Shown: positions 42,950 through 53,699, numbered from the stretch's first letter. The stretch is DNA of 64,000 bases from Deltaproteobacteria bacterium (GCA_016214955.1 JACRMN010000022.1:1-64000), one strand, 5' to 3'. The notes: a model not told the origin generated them from the letters alone. Numbers and translations are program-made.

Positions 42950-45097
42950 TCAGCTCCCCTGCAGCTGCCACTGCAGCCCGACTGCGAAGCCGGGGAAGTG
43001 GCGCCGGGTGGTGTTTCCGTTGCGGGTGACGGTCTGCGGGAGGAGCGCCAGGTCGGCGTCCTGGCCGTCCTGGCCCACCACCATGTTCCATGTCGGGGCC
43101 AGCTGCAGGCCGAGCCCGCGCCCGAGCCCGATGATGGCCTGGGGGCGGAGCTGGAGGTGCCAGATCCGGCGGTCGCGCGCGCCGTCGGTGAGCGTCTGGC
43201 CGCTCAGGAGGTCGACGTCCAGGGCCCACCTCTCGAACGGGACGTGGACGCCGAGGCCCGTGGTCGCGAACCAGCGATCGGTGCGGGACGAGGGGCGGCT
43301 GCCCACCGCCAGGACGGCGTAGGTCCAGGTGCCGCCCAGCTTGGCGCCGAGCTGGAGGGGAGTGACGTCGCTGGCCCAGGCCCCCACCGTGCGGTAGCCG
43401 TCCTTCACCCAGTTGAAGAGGCCTATGGGCGCCTCGGCGTGGTCGGCCACGTTCACCAGCCCCACCGGCATCCAGGCGCTGCCGGCGACGTTGGCGAGGC
43501 CGAGCTGCATCCCGGCCGCGCCCGACGACCAGTTGGCGAGGCCGGCCTGCACGCCGGTGACGGAGCCGGCCACGTTGACGAGCCCGCCCTGCCCGCCCAG
43601 CGTGGGCCCGGCGACGTTGACCAGGCCGGCCTGCACGCCGCGCAAGCTGGCCGCCTGGCTGTAGAGGTTGAGCTGGGCGCCGAGCGCCTCGCCGCGGACG
43701 ATGCCCACCAGGCCCTCCTGCACCCCGACGAAGGAGCCGCCCACGTGGCCGTAGAGGCCGGCCTGGTAGCCGGTGGCGTCGCCGCCGGCCCAGCTGGCGA
43801 GGCCGTATTGCACGCCCCGGACCTCGCCCTCGACGACGTTGACGAGGCCGAGCTGCACGCCGGCCATGCGCTGCGTCTCCCAGTTGACCCCCGCCCCCAG
43901 CTCCAGCCCTCGCAGCTCGGCGATGCGGCCGTAGAAGAGGTTGATGGAGAGGCCGGCCGACACCGGCGTCCCGTCGCCGGCCAGGCTCACGGGGTGCCAG
44001 ACCGAGAACTGCACCGGCACGTGGCGCAGCCCCTCGCCGCCGCGGCGGGCCACCGGCTCGCCGGGCGGGGCGGCCCCGAAGTCCCCGCGGGAGAGCACCA
44101 GGCGCTTCCCCTCGGCCAGGACCGCCTGCGCCTCCAGCATCCCCGCGCCGGTGTCGAGCCGGACCGCGTAGCGTCCCGGCTCCAGCCCCAGCTCCAGCGG
44201 CTTGCCCGCCGGGTGGCGCAGCTCCACCACCAGCCGCCCGTCCACGTCGCGAACGTAGAGGCGCCCCGCCAGGTCCTCCGCCAGCACCAGCCCGGCGGTC
44301 TGGGCGCGCAGGTCGGTCATCACCAGGTCGCCGGTTCCCGCCAGGTGGATGTCGTAGGCCGGGTGCTGCGGGCCGGCCGCCGATTGCTCGGTCTTGGCCA
44401 GGGTCTCCTGGAAGGCGAACTGGTAGGCCTCGGTGAGCGTCACCTTGCCGTCGCCGGAGGCGTCGGCGGCACCGCGCAGGCCGGTGAGGAGCGCAAAGGT
44501 GAAGTAGCTGCTCCGGATCCGATCCGACTCCTGCGCCACCTCGTCGGCGGAACTGGAGGTGAGGAAGGCGTACCCCTTCACGGCGCTGGAGGCGTCGACC
44601 AGGAACGGGGCCACCCGCTTCCCGCCCTTCTGGCGCACCAGCGAGCCGGCGTGGCAGGAGTCGATGATGGCCACCCGTACGTCGGCCGGGAGCGCGTCGA
44701 CAGCGTCCCGCAGCTCCCCGTAGGTGAGCTTCTCGCGCCCGAGCAGCAGGCCGGACTCGTCGGCGTGGCCCGAGTAGTAGAAGACGAACTCGGTGCGGGA
44801 GCCGGCGGCGCGGGCCCGGGCGGCGCGCTCCCGGATCCGGGCCAGCCCCTCGGCGAGGTGCGCGCGGGTGGGGCCGGTGAGCAGCGCGGCGTCCTCGCCG
44901 GCCACGCCGCCCATGCGCCCGAGGACGGCGGCCAGCCCCTCGGCGTCGCTGACGGCGTAGCGGAGGGCGACGCGGCCGGCGCCGCCGTCGTTCGAGCCCA
45001 CGAAGAGGCCGAAGCGGCGGATGGGGGCACCGGGTGCGGCGCTGGCTGCCGGGGAGGCGGCCAGGGCGGCGAGGAGCAGGGCGGCTGCAGGCGTCAT
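42950..45097 (-). CDS. Exported caspase-like protein with surface-repeat C-terminus
   Basis: A 715-residue protein with a signal peptide (MTPAAALLLAALAASPAASA). Residues about 28-260 form a caspase-like (peptidase C14) domain with the dyad His111 (FYYSGHADESG) and Cys148 (VAIIDSCHAGS). Inside it is a textbook EF-hand loop, residues 212-223 (D-S-D-K-T-E at positions 1,3,5,7,9,12). A beta-rich middle follows. Residues about 400-650 are Gly/Asn/Leu repeats such as GVQLGLVNV, GVQAGLANWSSG and MQLGLANVAGS, resembling the LA_2272-type surface repeat. The ATG overlaps the anti-sigma stop (ATGA). Processing target and role unknown. Confidence 0.85.
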   Translation of the reverse strand: MTPAAALLLAALAASPAASAAPGAPIRRFGLFVGSNDGGAGRVALRYAVSDAEGLAAVLGRMGGVAGEDAALLTGPTRAHLAEGLARIRERAARARAAGSRTEFVFYYSGHADESGLLLGREKLTYGELRDAVDALPADVRVAIIDSCHAGSLVRQKGGKRVAPFLVDASSAVKGYAFLTSSSADEVAQESDRIRSSYFTFALLTGLRGAADASGDGKVTLTEAYQFAFQETLAKTEQSAAGPQHPAYDIHLAGTGDLVMTDLRAQTAGLVLAEDLAGRLYVRDVDGRLVVELRHPAGKPLELGLEPGRYAVRLDTGAGMLEAQAVLAEGKRLVLSRGDFGAAPPGEPVARRGGEGLRHVPVQFSVWHPVSLAGDGTPVSAGLSINLFYGRIAELRGLELGAGVNWETQRMAGVQLGLVNVVEGEVRGVQYGLASWAGGDATGYQAGLYGHVGGSFVGVQEGLVGIVRGEALGAQLNLYSQAASLRGVQAGLVNVAGPTLGGQGGLVNVAGSVTGVQAGLANWSSGAAGMQLGLANVAGSAWMPVGLVNVADHAEAPIGLFNWVKDGYRTVGAWASDVTPLQLGAKLGGTWTYAVLAVGSRPSSRTDRWFATTGLGVHVPFERWALDVDLLSGQTLTDGARDRRIWHLQLRPQAIIGLGRGLGLQLAPTWNMVVGQDGQDADLALLPQTVTRNGNTTRRHFPGFAVGLQWQLQGS

Positions 45098-45840
45098 GGG
45101 GCGACCTTCCGGAGGTGGATGCTGGACTGGTGCCAGCCGGCGGGCAGGCGCAGCGGCTGGCCGGGGACGGCGGCGCGGGCCGCCTCCATCACCCTGGCGA
45201 CGTCGACCGGCCGGGACGCGGCCACGAGGACGAAGCGTTCGAAGCCCGGCTCGGCGTCGAGCTGGAACGCGTGCGGGAGCGCCACCGGGCCGCCGGGCTC
45301 GAGCCGCGCCGGCTGGCCGGGCTCCTCGGGCCAGTGGAGCGTGACCGAGGCACGGGCATCGACCGAGACGATGACGCCGTGGACCCGGCCGGCGGCGAGG
45401 TAGGCGAGCTGGACCGCCTCGCCCGGCCCCACGGCGGCGCCGTCGACCAGCCGCTCGGGCCGCCCCTGGCGCACCGTCATCGCCAGCAGCTGGGGCACGG
45501 CCCCCTTGATCCGCTCCTCGTCGCCCCCGGGGCGGACCCAGAGCGCCAGGGCCACGGCGCCGGCCAGCGCCGGCGCGGCCAGGAGCAGGAGCCGGCCGCG
45601 GGGGCGGGCCGGGGCCGGAGCCGCGGCGGCGGCTCGCCGGCGGATCTCGGCGGCCACGGCGGCGGGGGGGTGGCTGGCCAGGATCTCGCGGTTCGACGCG
45701 CGCAGGGCGTCGAGCCGCGCGGCCAGCCCGGCGTCCGAGGCGAGCCGGGCCTCGAGGTCGGCCCGCTCCGGGCCGTCGAGCTCGCCCAGGTCGAGGAGCT
45801 CCAGGGTCCGGTCGGAGACCGGCGCAGACCGGGACGTCAT
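45094..45840 (-). CDS. Membrane anti-sigma-like protein with DUF4384-like periplasmic domain
   Basis: A 248-residue single-pass membrane protein between the sigma factor and the caspase-like gene. Residues 1-65 are a helical cytoplasmic domain (LELLDLGELDGPERADLEAR) as in anti-sigma factors, but without the HxxxCxxC zinc motif. The membrane helix is at about 83-102. The outer part (VQLAYLAAGRVHGVIVSVDA; VTLHWPEEPGQPARL) resembles DUF4384, often found with caspase-like proteins and Ser/Thr kinases. Both ends overlap neighbours by 4 nt. Sigma inhibition is inferred from context. Confidence 0.75.
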   Translation of the reverse strand: MTSRSAPVSDRTLELLDLGELDGPERADLEARLASDAGLAARLDALRASNREILASHPPAAVAAEIRRRAAAAAPAPARPRGRLLLLAAPALAGAVALALWVRPGGDEERIKGAVPQLLAMTVRQGRPERLVDGAAVGPGEAVQLAYLAAGRVHGVIVSVDARASVTLHWPEEPGQPARLEPGGPVALPHAFQLDAEPGFERFVLVAASRPVDVARVMEAARAAVPGQPLRLPAGWHQSSIHLRKVAP

Positions 45841-46325
45841 GGCGACACCCCCTCCAGCGCGGCCACGCGGGAGCGCAGCGTCCGCAGCCGCTTGCGGACG
45901 CCGGACACCGAGAGCCCGACCTCGCGGCCGATCTCCTCCATGGTCATCCCGTCGAGCAGGTGCATGACGGCGATCTCCCGCGTGCTGGCGGTCTCCCGCC
46001 CGAAGATGCGGCCGAGGAGCTGCCGCGCCGCCACCACGCCGTCGGCCCCCTCCTCCAGCCGGGCGATCTCCAGCACCGCCTCGTCGGTCGGGTCCTCGGG
46101 GCGGCGGCGCGCGCTGCGCAGCAGGTTGAGGCAGACGTTGGTGGCGATGCGGAGGAGGAGTGGGCCCATCCGGCCCGGCTCGACCTCGTCCTCGCGGCGC
46201 ATGAGCTGGATGAACACGTCGTGCATGGCGTCCAGGGCTCGACCCTCGTCGCGGAGGAGTTTCCGGCAGCGGCGCAGGACCATCGGCCCGTGGCTCGCGT
46301 AGGCTTCCTCGACGTCGGTGACCAC
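45837..46325 (-). CDS. ECF-type RNA polymerase sigma factor
   Basis: A 162-residue sigma-70-family factor with region 2 (AYASHGPMVLRRCRKLLRDE; HDVFIQLM) and region 4 helix-turn-helix (MTMEEIGREVGLSVSGVRKR). There are no regions 1 or 3. I chose GTG 46325, with GGGAGG 4 nt upstream; a GTG at 46349 is possible. Coupled to the anti-sigma gene by ATGA. The target promoter is unknown; autoregulation of this operon is the usual pattern for ECF pairs but no repeated motif was found upstream. Confidence 0.88.
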   Translation of the reverse strand: MVTDVEEAYASHGPMVLRRCRKLLRDEGRALDAMHDVFIQLMRREDEVEPGRMGPLLLRIATNVCLNLLRSARRRPEDPTDEAVLEIARLEEGADGVVAARQLLGRIFGRETASTREIAVMHLLDGMTMEEIGREVGLSVSGVRKRLRTLRSRVAALEGVSP

Positions 46326-46491
46326 TCGCCCTCCCGATCCCTGATTCACCGCTGTACGCGGCCAGCGTCACCAGGAATGGGACACGCCCCATCCGGTGCG
46401 GCACCCCCGGCGCGGAGCACGCGCTCCTCCCTTCGGGTGAGCCCTCGCCTCGGCCGCGCGCCGGCGGCCGGGCCTCCGGGTGCGGTCCGCC

Positions 46492-48570
<2,079 letters not shown>

Positions 48571-49155
48571 TCAGAACTGGTAGGTGACGCCACCGCTCAG
48601 CAGCGGCGACAGGCCGATGCCCAGCTCGCCGTAGGCCCGCAGGTTCCGGCCCCCCACCGCCAGCCCCACGGGCGTGAGGCTCACGCCGAAGGCGGTCGCG
48701 CTGATCGCCGCCCCGCCCCGCTCGCGATCGCGCACGTGGATGAGGCCACCGGCGAGGCCGGAGTAGACGGACAGGTGCTCCCTGTCCACGTAGCGCCACA
48801 GGAGCTGGGCCTGGAGGGTGTGCACCGCGATGTCGGCCCGCCCCACGGGGGTGACCCCGGTCTCCGTCCAGGTCGAGGTGCTGAGCCCGTAGATGAGGCC
48901 GACGGAGCCGAACGCGGAATCCCGCTCCACCCGGGCCACCATCCCGAAGCCGTGGTTCCAGCGCCCCCCGGTGCGGAAGAGCGCGCTGCCGACGTGGGGC
49001 AGGATCATCGCGGAGACCTCCGCGATGGACGGCGTTGCCCCGCCAAGGGTGAGGTGGTGGCGGGTCGGCGCGGATTCGACGGCCTGCCCCTCCTCCGCGC
49101 GGGCGGGAGAGAGGGCCGACGCGAGGGCGATCCCGAGGAGGAACCTGGCGGGCAT
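48571..49155 (-). CDS. Small outer-membrane beta-barrel-like protein, unknown
   Basis: A 194-residue exported protein with a signal peptide (ARFLLGIALASALSPARA). The mature part alternates hydrophobic and polar residues in strands (FGMVARVERDSAFGSVGLIYG; LQAQLLWRYVDREHLSVYSG) and ends in Phe (LSGGVTYQF), as for outer-membrane barrels of about eight strands. No specific family recognised. Start ATG 49155 is chosen for the signal peptide; ATG 49191 adds a non-hydrophobic head. Divergent from the SUI1 gene. Confidence 0.7.
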   Translation of the reverse strand: MPARFLLGIALASALSPARAEEGQAVESAPTRHHLTLGGATPSIAEVSAMILPHVGSALFRTGGRWNHGFGMVARVERDSAFGSVGLIYGLSTSTWTETGVTPVGRADIAVHTLQAQLLWRYVDREHLSVYSGLAGGLIHVRDRERGGAAISATAFGVSLTPVGLAVGGRNLRAYGELGIGLSPLLSGGVTYQF

Positions 49156-49256
49156 GGAGGGAGCGTGCCACACCGATAGTGCGGCTCGCAAGCGGGAGAC
49201 TGGGCAGGCACGGGCCCGGGCTCACCGGGGCGTCCCGTCCGTGGTATGCGAGGGAC

Positions 49257-49634
49257 ATGGCCCGCCGGGATTCCAGCGGCGGGGACGCTTCCGGCGCCCC
49301 GTTCCACAACCCCTTCGGCGACCTCTCCCGCCGGCTCGGCATCGAGCCCGCGCCGACGCCCGCCCCCGCCCCACGCGCCGCCGCGGAGGCGCGTGTCCCG
49401 GCCCGGGCGGTGGTGCGCATCGAGCGCAAGGGGCGCGGCGGCAAGACCGCGACGGTGGTGGAGAAGCTCGGGCTCCCGCCGGCCGAGCTGGAGGGGTGGC
49501 TCCTCGACCTGAAGCGCACCCTGGGCTGCGGCGGGGCCGTCGAGGGCGACGCGCTCCTCCTCCAGGGCGACCTCCGCGACCGGGCCGCGGCGCGGCTGGA
49601 GGCGCGCGGCGTGAGGAAGGTGACGAAGGGCTGA
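49257..49634 (+). CDS. SUI1/eIF1-like translation factor (YciH family)
   Basis: A 125-residue protein. Its C-terminal 80 residues form the SUI1 fold: VRIERKGRGGKTATVVEKLG and LLDLKRTLGCGGAVEGDALL, with the Gly-rich turn and final RLEARGVRKV. The N-terminal 45 residues are Ala/Pro-rich linker (PAPTPAPAPRAAAEA). Bacterial YciH homologues of eIF1 influence start-site fidelity. ATG 49257 has AGGGAC upstream. Convergent with the DUF5694 gene. Confidence 0.9.
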   Translation: MARRDSSGGDASGAPFHNPFGDLSRRLGIEPAPTPAPAPRAAAEARVPARAVVRIERKGRGGKTATVVEKLGLPPAELEGWLLDLKRTLGCGGAVEGDALLLQGDLRDRAAARLEARGVRKVTKG

Positions 49635-49651
49635 GCCCGGCGCCGCGCCCG

Positions 49652-50458
49652 CTACCGGGCCGGCCGCCTCGCCGCGTACTCCTCCAGCCGCTCCAGCACC
49701 ACGTCGCCGCCGTCGGTGGCGAGCTGCTGGAGCCAGTGCAGGTGGCCCGAGCCGTAGATCACCAGGATCCGGTCCTGCGGGGAGGTGGCCAGGGCGCGGA
49801 GGTTGGCGTAGATGCGGGCGTTGCGCCGGTACCAGGCCGCCGCCAGGTCGGGGCCCGGGTAGGCCCCGCCGCCGGCGAACCGCGCCAGCGCCACCTGGCG
49901 CTCCCGGTCGCGCCGGACGAGCTCTTCCGAGTTGACGACCCGCAGCGCGTCGAGCAGCGTCCCCTTCTGCAGCGCCCCCTCCACCCGCCGCAGCTCGACG
50001 GGGATGGAGGCCAGGATGGCCTCGAGCTCCGCCTCGCGGCCGGCGCGCTTCGCGAAGTCGGCCACCGGCTCGAACGGGAACTCACCCTCGACGTCGACGG
50101 GGTGGACCGCCGGGTGGCCGAGCTCCCGGGCCAGCCGGTAGCCGAGCTGCTCGACCTCGTTGCGCCCGAGCGGGCGCCGCCCCGCCCGCACGGCGGCGTA
50201 CTCCTCGGCCACCCGCGCGCTCCCCAGCGGCGCCTCCACGGCGATCCGGGTGGGCCGGAAGGCCTTCAGGACCTCGACCACCTCCGCCATCTCCTGCTGG
50301 CGCCGGGGCGCGAGCACGTCGTCGACGGCGAGGTTGAACATGTCCCGGCCCGGGTTGGCGAAGTGGAAGACCCCGAGCACCAGGAGGTGGGGGCGGGGCG
50401 GGGGCGCGGCGGCGGGCTCGGCCGCGAGGGCCACGGCGAGCAGGGTGGTGGTGAGCAT
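49652..50458 (-). CDS. DUF5694-type exported protein
   Basis: A 268-residue protein with a short signal-like N-terminus (LTTTLLAVALAAEPAAA). The body matches the DUF5694 pattern: HLLVLGVFHFANPGRDMFNL, PTRIAVEAPLGSARVAEEY, and near the end DRILVIYGSGHLHWLQQL. These His/Glu-containing motifs recall the TraB/ChaN-like fold, so a metal-dependent hydrolase is possible, but no activity is established to my knowledge. Divergent from the SDR gene with a 166-nt gap. Confidence 0.72.
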   Translation of the reverse strand: MLTTTLLAVALAAEPAAAPPPRPHLLVLGVFHFANPGRDMFNLAVDDVLAPRRQQEMAEVVEVLKAFRPTRIAVEAPLGSARVAEEYAAVRAGRRPLGRNEVEQLGYRLARELGHPAVHPVDVEGEFPFEPVADFAKRAGREAELEAILASIPVELRRVEGALQKGTLLDALRVVNSEELVRRDRERQVALARFAGGGAYPGPDLAAAWYRRNARIYANLRALATSPQDRILVIYGSGHLHWLQQLATDGGDVVLERLEEYAARRPAR

Positions 50459-50610
50459 GGGGTGGAGCTACGGCCACCGTCCGCCGCCATTTCGGCCCCG
50501 GTGGGACCCCGGGTGGCAACGCGCCGGGGGCCAGCGCCTGGGAAGGGAGCACCTTCCGGGTGTGGCTCCGGCGGAGCTCCGGCGGGGCTGGTCCCCGGGC
50601 CGCGGGCGGC

Positions 50611-50616
50611 TACAAT
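50611..50616 (+). promoter_or_regulatory. Possible -10 element (TACAAT) of the SDR gene
   Basis: TACAAT sits 8 nt before the ATG at 50625 with no Shine-Dalgarno sequence. Same hexamer and same distance as upstream of the Omp85-like gene at 33808. No -35 seen. Confidence 0.45.
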
Positions 50617-50624
50617 CGCCCGCC

Positions 50625-51395
50625 ATGCCCGCCCTCGACCTTGCCTCCGCAACCGTCCTCGTCACCGGTGCCACCGCCGGCTTCGGCCTCGCCACCGCAG
50701 AACGCTTCGCCCGGGCTGGCGCCCGCGTGGTCGCCGCCGGCCGCCGCCAGGAGCGGCTCCGCGCCCTTGCCATGCGGCTCGGCCCCCGGGTCCACCCGCT
50801 GGGCCTCGACGTCCGCAGCCGCGGCGCCATCGAGGCGGCGCTCGCCTCGCTGCCCCGCGACTTCGCGGCGGTGGACGTGCTCGTCAACAACGCCGGCCTG
50901 GCGCTGGGCCTCGAGGCCGCGCCCCGCTGCTCGCTCGACGAGTGGGACCAGATGATCGACACCAACTGCCGCGGCCTGGCGACGCTGACCCGCCTCCTGC
51001 TCCCTGGCATGGTGGAGCGCGGGCGCGGCCACGTGGTCAACCTGGGCTCGGTGGCCGGCAGCTACCCCTACCCCGGCGGCAACGTCTACGGCGCCACGAA
51101 GGCCTTCGTGCACCAGTTCTCCCTCGGCCTCCGGGCCGACGTCGTCGGCTCCGGCGTGCGGGTCACCAGCGTCGAGCCGGGCATGGCGGAGACCGAGTTC
51201 GCCCTGGTCCGCTTCCAGGGCGACGCCGAGAAGGCCCGGGCCGTCTACCAGGGTGTCACCCCGCTCACCGGCGAGGACGTCGCCGACGCCATCTTCTGGG
51301 CCGTCACCCGGCCACCGCACGTCAACGTCAACTACCTCGAGCTGATGCCGGAGCAGCAGGCCTTCGGACCGTTCGCCGTGAAGCGGCGCGGCTGA
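50625..51395 (+). CDS. Short-chain dehydrogenase, YdfG-like (3-hydroxy acid dehydrogenase)
   Basis: NAD(P)-dependent oxidoreductase of 256 residues. The nucleotide-binding motif is VTGATAGFGLATAERFARAG; an Arg/Lys-rich strand end (AAGRRQERLRAL) suggests NADP preference. NNAGLALGLEAA, LGSVAGSYPYPGGNVYGATK with the catalytic Ser/Tyr/Lys, and SVEPGMAETEF follow. These closely resemble the YdfG group acting on L-allo-threonine, serine and 3-hydroxy acids. It stands alone on the plus strand. Confidence 0.9.
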   Translation: MPALDLASATVLVTGATAGFGLATAERFARAGARVVAAGRRQERLRALAMRLGPRVHPLGLDVRSRGAIEAALASLPRDFAAVDVLVNNAGLALGLEAAPRCSLDEWDQMIDTNCRGLATLTRLLLPGMVERGRGHVVNLGSVAGSYPYPGGNVYGATKAFVHQFSLGLRADVVGSGVRVTSVEPGMAETEFALVRFQGDAEKARAVYQGVTPLTGEDVADAIFWAVTRPPHVNVNYLELMPEQQAFGPFAVKRRG

Positions 51396-51471
51396 CGGCG
51401 AGGGCCCCGGCCGGGCCTCCGGCTTCGCCGCCGTCCCGCCCCGCCCGAAGGAGCCGGGCGCGGCCCGGCGC

Positions 51472-51486
51472 GTCACCCAGGGTGAC
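51472..51486. promoter_or_regulatory. Perfect palindrome, possible operator
   Basis: GTCACCCAGGGTGAC: 7-bp perfect arms around one base, 72 nt before the metal-dependent hydrolase start. The inner ten bases ACCCAGGGTG also occur upstream of the chemoreceptor at 7449 (7326-7335). It may be a repressor site. Confidence 0.4.
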
Positions 51487-51558
51487 TACCCCCCGCCAGG
51501 GTCCGGTGCGCACACCACCGGCCGCTTACATGAGCCTCCCACGCCGGAGGACTCCCTC

Positions 51559-52350
51559 ATGAAGCGCCTCGCCATCCTCGCCCTCGCCGCCGCGCTCCCG
51601 CTGGCCGCCCACGCCGCAGGGAAGACCGAGCTCACCTGGTACGGCCACGCCGCGTTCGTGCTCAAGACGCCGGGCGGCACCGTCCTGGCCATCGACCCGT
51701 GGCTCTCCAACCCGACCTCGCCCGACAAGGAGGCGGCCGGGAAGCTGGAGAAGGTGGACTTCATCATCGTCACCCACGCCCACGCCGACCACGTCGGCGA
51801 CGCGGTGGCCATCGCCAAGCGCACCGGTGCCAAGCTGGTGGGCGGTTTCGACCTCGCCAACGCGCTCATCCAGGAGGGCTACCCCAAGGAGCAGGCCACG
51901 GCGATGACCAGCGGCAACATCGGCGGCACCATCGCCCTCAACGACGAGGTCTCGGTGACCATCGTTCCGGCCTCCCACTCCAGCGGCATCCGCAAGGACG
52001 GGGCGCCGGTGAGCTACGGCGGCAACCCCACCGGCGCGCTCATCCACGTGAAGGGCGGGCCGACCGTCTACCACACCGGCGACACCGACGTGACCAGCGA
52101 CATGAAGCTCGTCGGCGACCGCTGGAGGATCGACTACATGCTGGCCTGCATCGGCGGCCACTTCACCATGGACCCGCAGGGCGCAGCCACCGCCGCCCAG
52201 CTCACCCGGGCGAAGACCGTCATCCCCATGCACTACGGCACCTTCCCGCTCCTCAAGGGCACGCCCGACGCGCTGGAGAAGGCCATCAAGACCGCCAGGG
52301 TCAACGCCAAGGTGGCGGCCATGAAGATCGGGGAGACGCGGACGCTGTAG
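51559..52350 (+). CDS. Exported metal-dependent hydrolase, UPF0173 / MBL-fold
   Basis: Metallo-beta-lactamase-fold hydrolase of 263 residues with a signal peptide (LAILALAAALPLAAHA). Metal-binding motifs are THAHADHVGD, His in VPASHSSG, Asp in YHTGDTDV and His in IPMHYGTFP, all as in the UPF0173/UlaG-like group. Most UPF0173 members are cytosolic, so the signal peptide is noteworthy. GGAGG lies about 10 nt before ATG 51559. Substrate unknown. Confidence 0.88.
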   Translation: MKRLAILALAAALPLAAHAAGKTELTWYGHAAFVLKTPGGTVLAIDPWLSNPTSPDKEAAGKLEKVDFIIVTHAHADHVGDAVAIAKRTGAKLVGGFDLANALIQEGYPKEQATAMTSGNIGGTIALNDEVSVTIVPASHSSGIRKDGAPVSYGGNPTGALIHVKGGPTVYHTGDTDVTSDMKLVGDRWRIDYMLACIGGHFTMDPQGAATAAQLTRAKTVIPMHYGTFPLLKGTPDALEKAIKTARVNAKVAAMKIGETRTL

Positions 52351-52356
52351 GCTGCG

Positions 52357-52422
52357 GATCCGGACCGCGACCGCGACCGACGCCGACAAGACCCGGACCC
52401 CAACCGCGACCGGAACCCGGAG
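52357..52422. repeat. Degenerate GACCGC-type hexamer repeat in intergenic DNA
   Basis: Imperfect units of GACCGC/GACCCC, the reverse complement of the GNGGTC repeat inside lolC/E. They fill most of the 83-nt gap between the MBL-fold gene and the nitroreductase gene. Confidence 0.6.
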
Positions 52423-52433
52423 CCCCAGACGCC

Positions 52434-52994
52434 ATGCCTCGCATCCCCGCACACCCGGTCGACCCCCTCTTCCCGCGCCGCTGGTCGCCCCGCTCCATGG
52501 ACGGGACGCCGCTGGCGCGAGAGGAGCTGCTCCCGCTGCTCGAGGCGGCCCGCTGGGCTCCCTCGGGCGGCAACGGCCAGCCGTGGCGCTTCTTCTACGC
52601 GCTCCGGGGAACGCCGGGCTTCGCGGCGCTGCTCGCGGCCCTGGTCCCCGGCAACCAGGAGTGGGCCCACGCGGCCGGCGCGCTGGTGGTGCTGGGGGCC
52701 AAGGTGGTGCGCGACGACGGGAAGCCGGCCGGCACGGCCCCCTTCGACGCCGGGGCCGCCTGGATGGCCTTCGCGCTCCAGGGCACCATCTCGGGCCTGG
52801 CGGTCCACGCCATGGGCGGGTTCGACAAGGAGAAGGCCCAGGCCGCGGCCGCGCTGCCAGCCGGCGTGGAGCCGCAGGCGGTGATCGCCGTCGGCCACCG
52901 GGCACCGCCCGAGGCGCTGCCCGAGAAGCACCGGGCGCGCGAGGCGCCCAACGAGCGAATGCCGGTGGAGCAGTTCGCGGTGGAGCTGGGGTAG
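52434..52994 (+). CDS. Nitroreductase-family protein
   Basis: FMN-dependent oxidoreductase of 186 residues. RRWSPRSMDGTPLAREELLP is the usual opening, and LLEAARWAPSGGNGQPWRFF holds the phosphate-binding Ser and Asn/Gln. The C-terminal block MAFALQGTISGLAVHAMGGF is the dimer/flavin segment. PQAVIAVGHRA is the typical last strand. Physiological substrate unknown. Likely its own short transcript, or read-through from the MBL-fold gene across the hexamer repeat. Convergent with the HAD gene. Confidence 0.88.
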   Translation: MPRIPAHPVDPLFPRRWSPRSMDGTPLAREELLPLLEAARWAPSGGNGQPWRFFYALRGTPGFAALLAALVPGNQEWAHAAGALVVLGAKVVRDDGKPAGTAPFDAGAAWMAFALQGTISGLAVHAMGGFDKEKAQAAAALPAGVEPQAVIAVGHRAPPEALPEKHRAREAPNERMPVEQFAVELG

Positions 52995-53009
52995 CGCCGA
53001 GCCGCCCTC

Positions 53010-53693
53010 TCACCCGATCCCCAGCACGCCCGGCACCTCGGCGAGCGACCGCACCGTCCAGGCGGGCCCGCCGGGGAGCCGCTCGGGCCGCTGCCCGGTG
53101 CGGTTGCACCAGGCCACCTGCATCCCGAAGGCGGCCGCGCCCCAGGCGTCCCAGCCGTTGGCGGAGACGAAGAGGAGCTGCCCGGGCTCGGCCCCGAAGC
53201 GCTCGGTGGCCAGCCGGTAGACCGAGGGGTGCGGCTTGTAGGTGCCGGCGGCCTCCACCGAGAGCACCGCGTCGAGGAGGGAGCGGAGCCCGCCGCTCTC
53301 CACCGCCGCCTCCAGCATCCGCGGCTCCCCGTTGGAGAGGATGGCGGTGGAGAGTCCGGCGGCCCGCAGGAGCTCCAGGCAGTGCCGGGCGTCCGGGTAG
53401 GCGGCCACCTGCAGGTAGGCCCCCATGAGCCGCGGGCGCAGGGCGGCGTCGGCGATGCCGAAGCTCTCCAGGGTGAAGTCGAGCGCCTCGCTCGTCACCT
53501 TCCAGAAGTCGGCGTGGCGGCCCATCAGGCTGCGGAGCCAGGTGTACTGGAGCTGCTTCTGGCGCCACAGCTCGGCGAACTCGCGCCAGCGATCACCCAG
53601 GACGTCCCGGCTTCGCTCGGAGGCGCTGGCCCAGTCGAACAGGGTCCCGTAGGCGTCGAACACCACTGCTCGCACCTCGCCCGGAGCGTTCAT
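53010..53693 (-). CDS. Haloacid dehalogenase, type II (L-2-haloacid dehalogenase-like)
   Basis: HAD-superfamily hydrolase of 227 residues. The nucleophile Asp is in [15 protein letters not shown], the Thr/Ser site in [11 protein letters not shown], the Lys in [12 protein letters not shown], and the acidic motif is [16 protein letters not shown]. This set is the type II 2-haloacid dehalogenase pattern (SNG; SANGWDA), giving hydroxy acids from L-2-haloacids. Its ATG (53693) is only 22 bp from the ATG of the divergent NtrC-family gene. Hydrolytic dehalogenase, not a respiratory reductive dehalogenase. Confidence 0.9.
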   Translation of the reverse strand: MNAPGEVRAVVFDAYGTLFDWASASERSRDVLGDRWREFAELWRQKQLQYTWLRSLMGRHADFWKVTSEALDFTLESFGIADAALRPRLMGAYLQVAAYPDARHCLELLRAAGLSTAILSNGEPRMLEAAVESGGLRSLLDAVLSVEAAGTYKPHPSVYRLATERFGAEPGQLLFVSANGWDAWGAAAFGMQVAWCNRTGQRPERLPGGPAWTVRSLAEVPGVLGIG

Positions 53694-53699
53694 GGCGCA

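Noticed and set aside
53010-53693. Link of the dehalogenase to organohalide respiration
   Set aside because: It is a hydrolytic HAD enzyme without iron-sulfur, corrinoid or Tat features.
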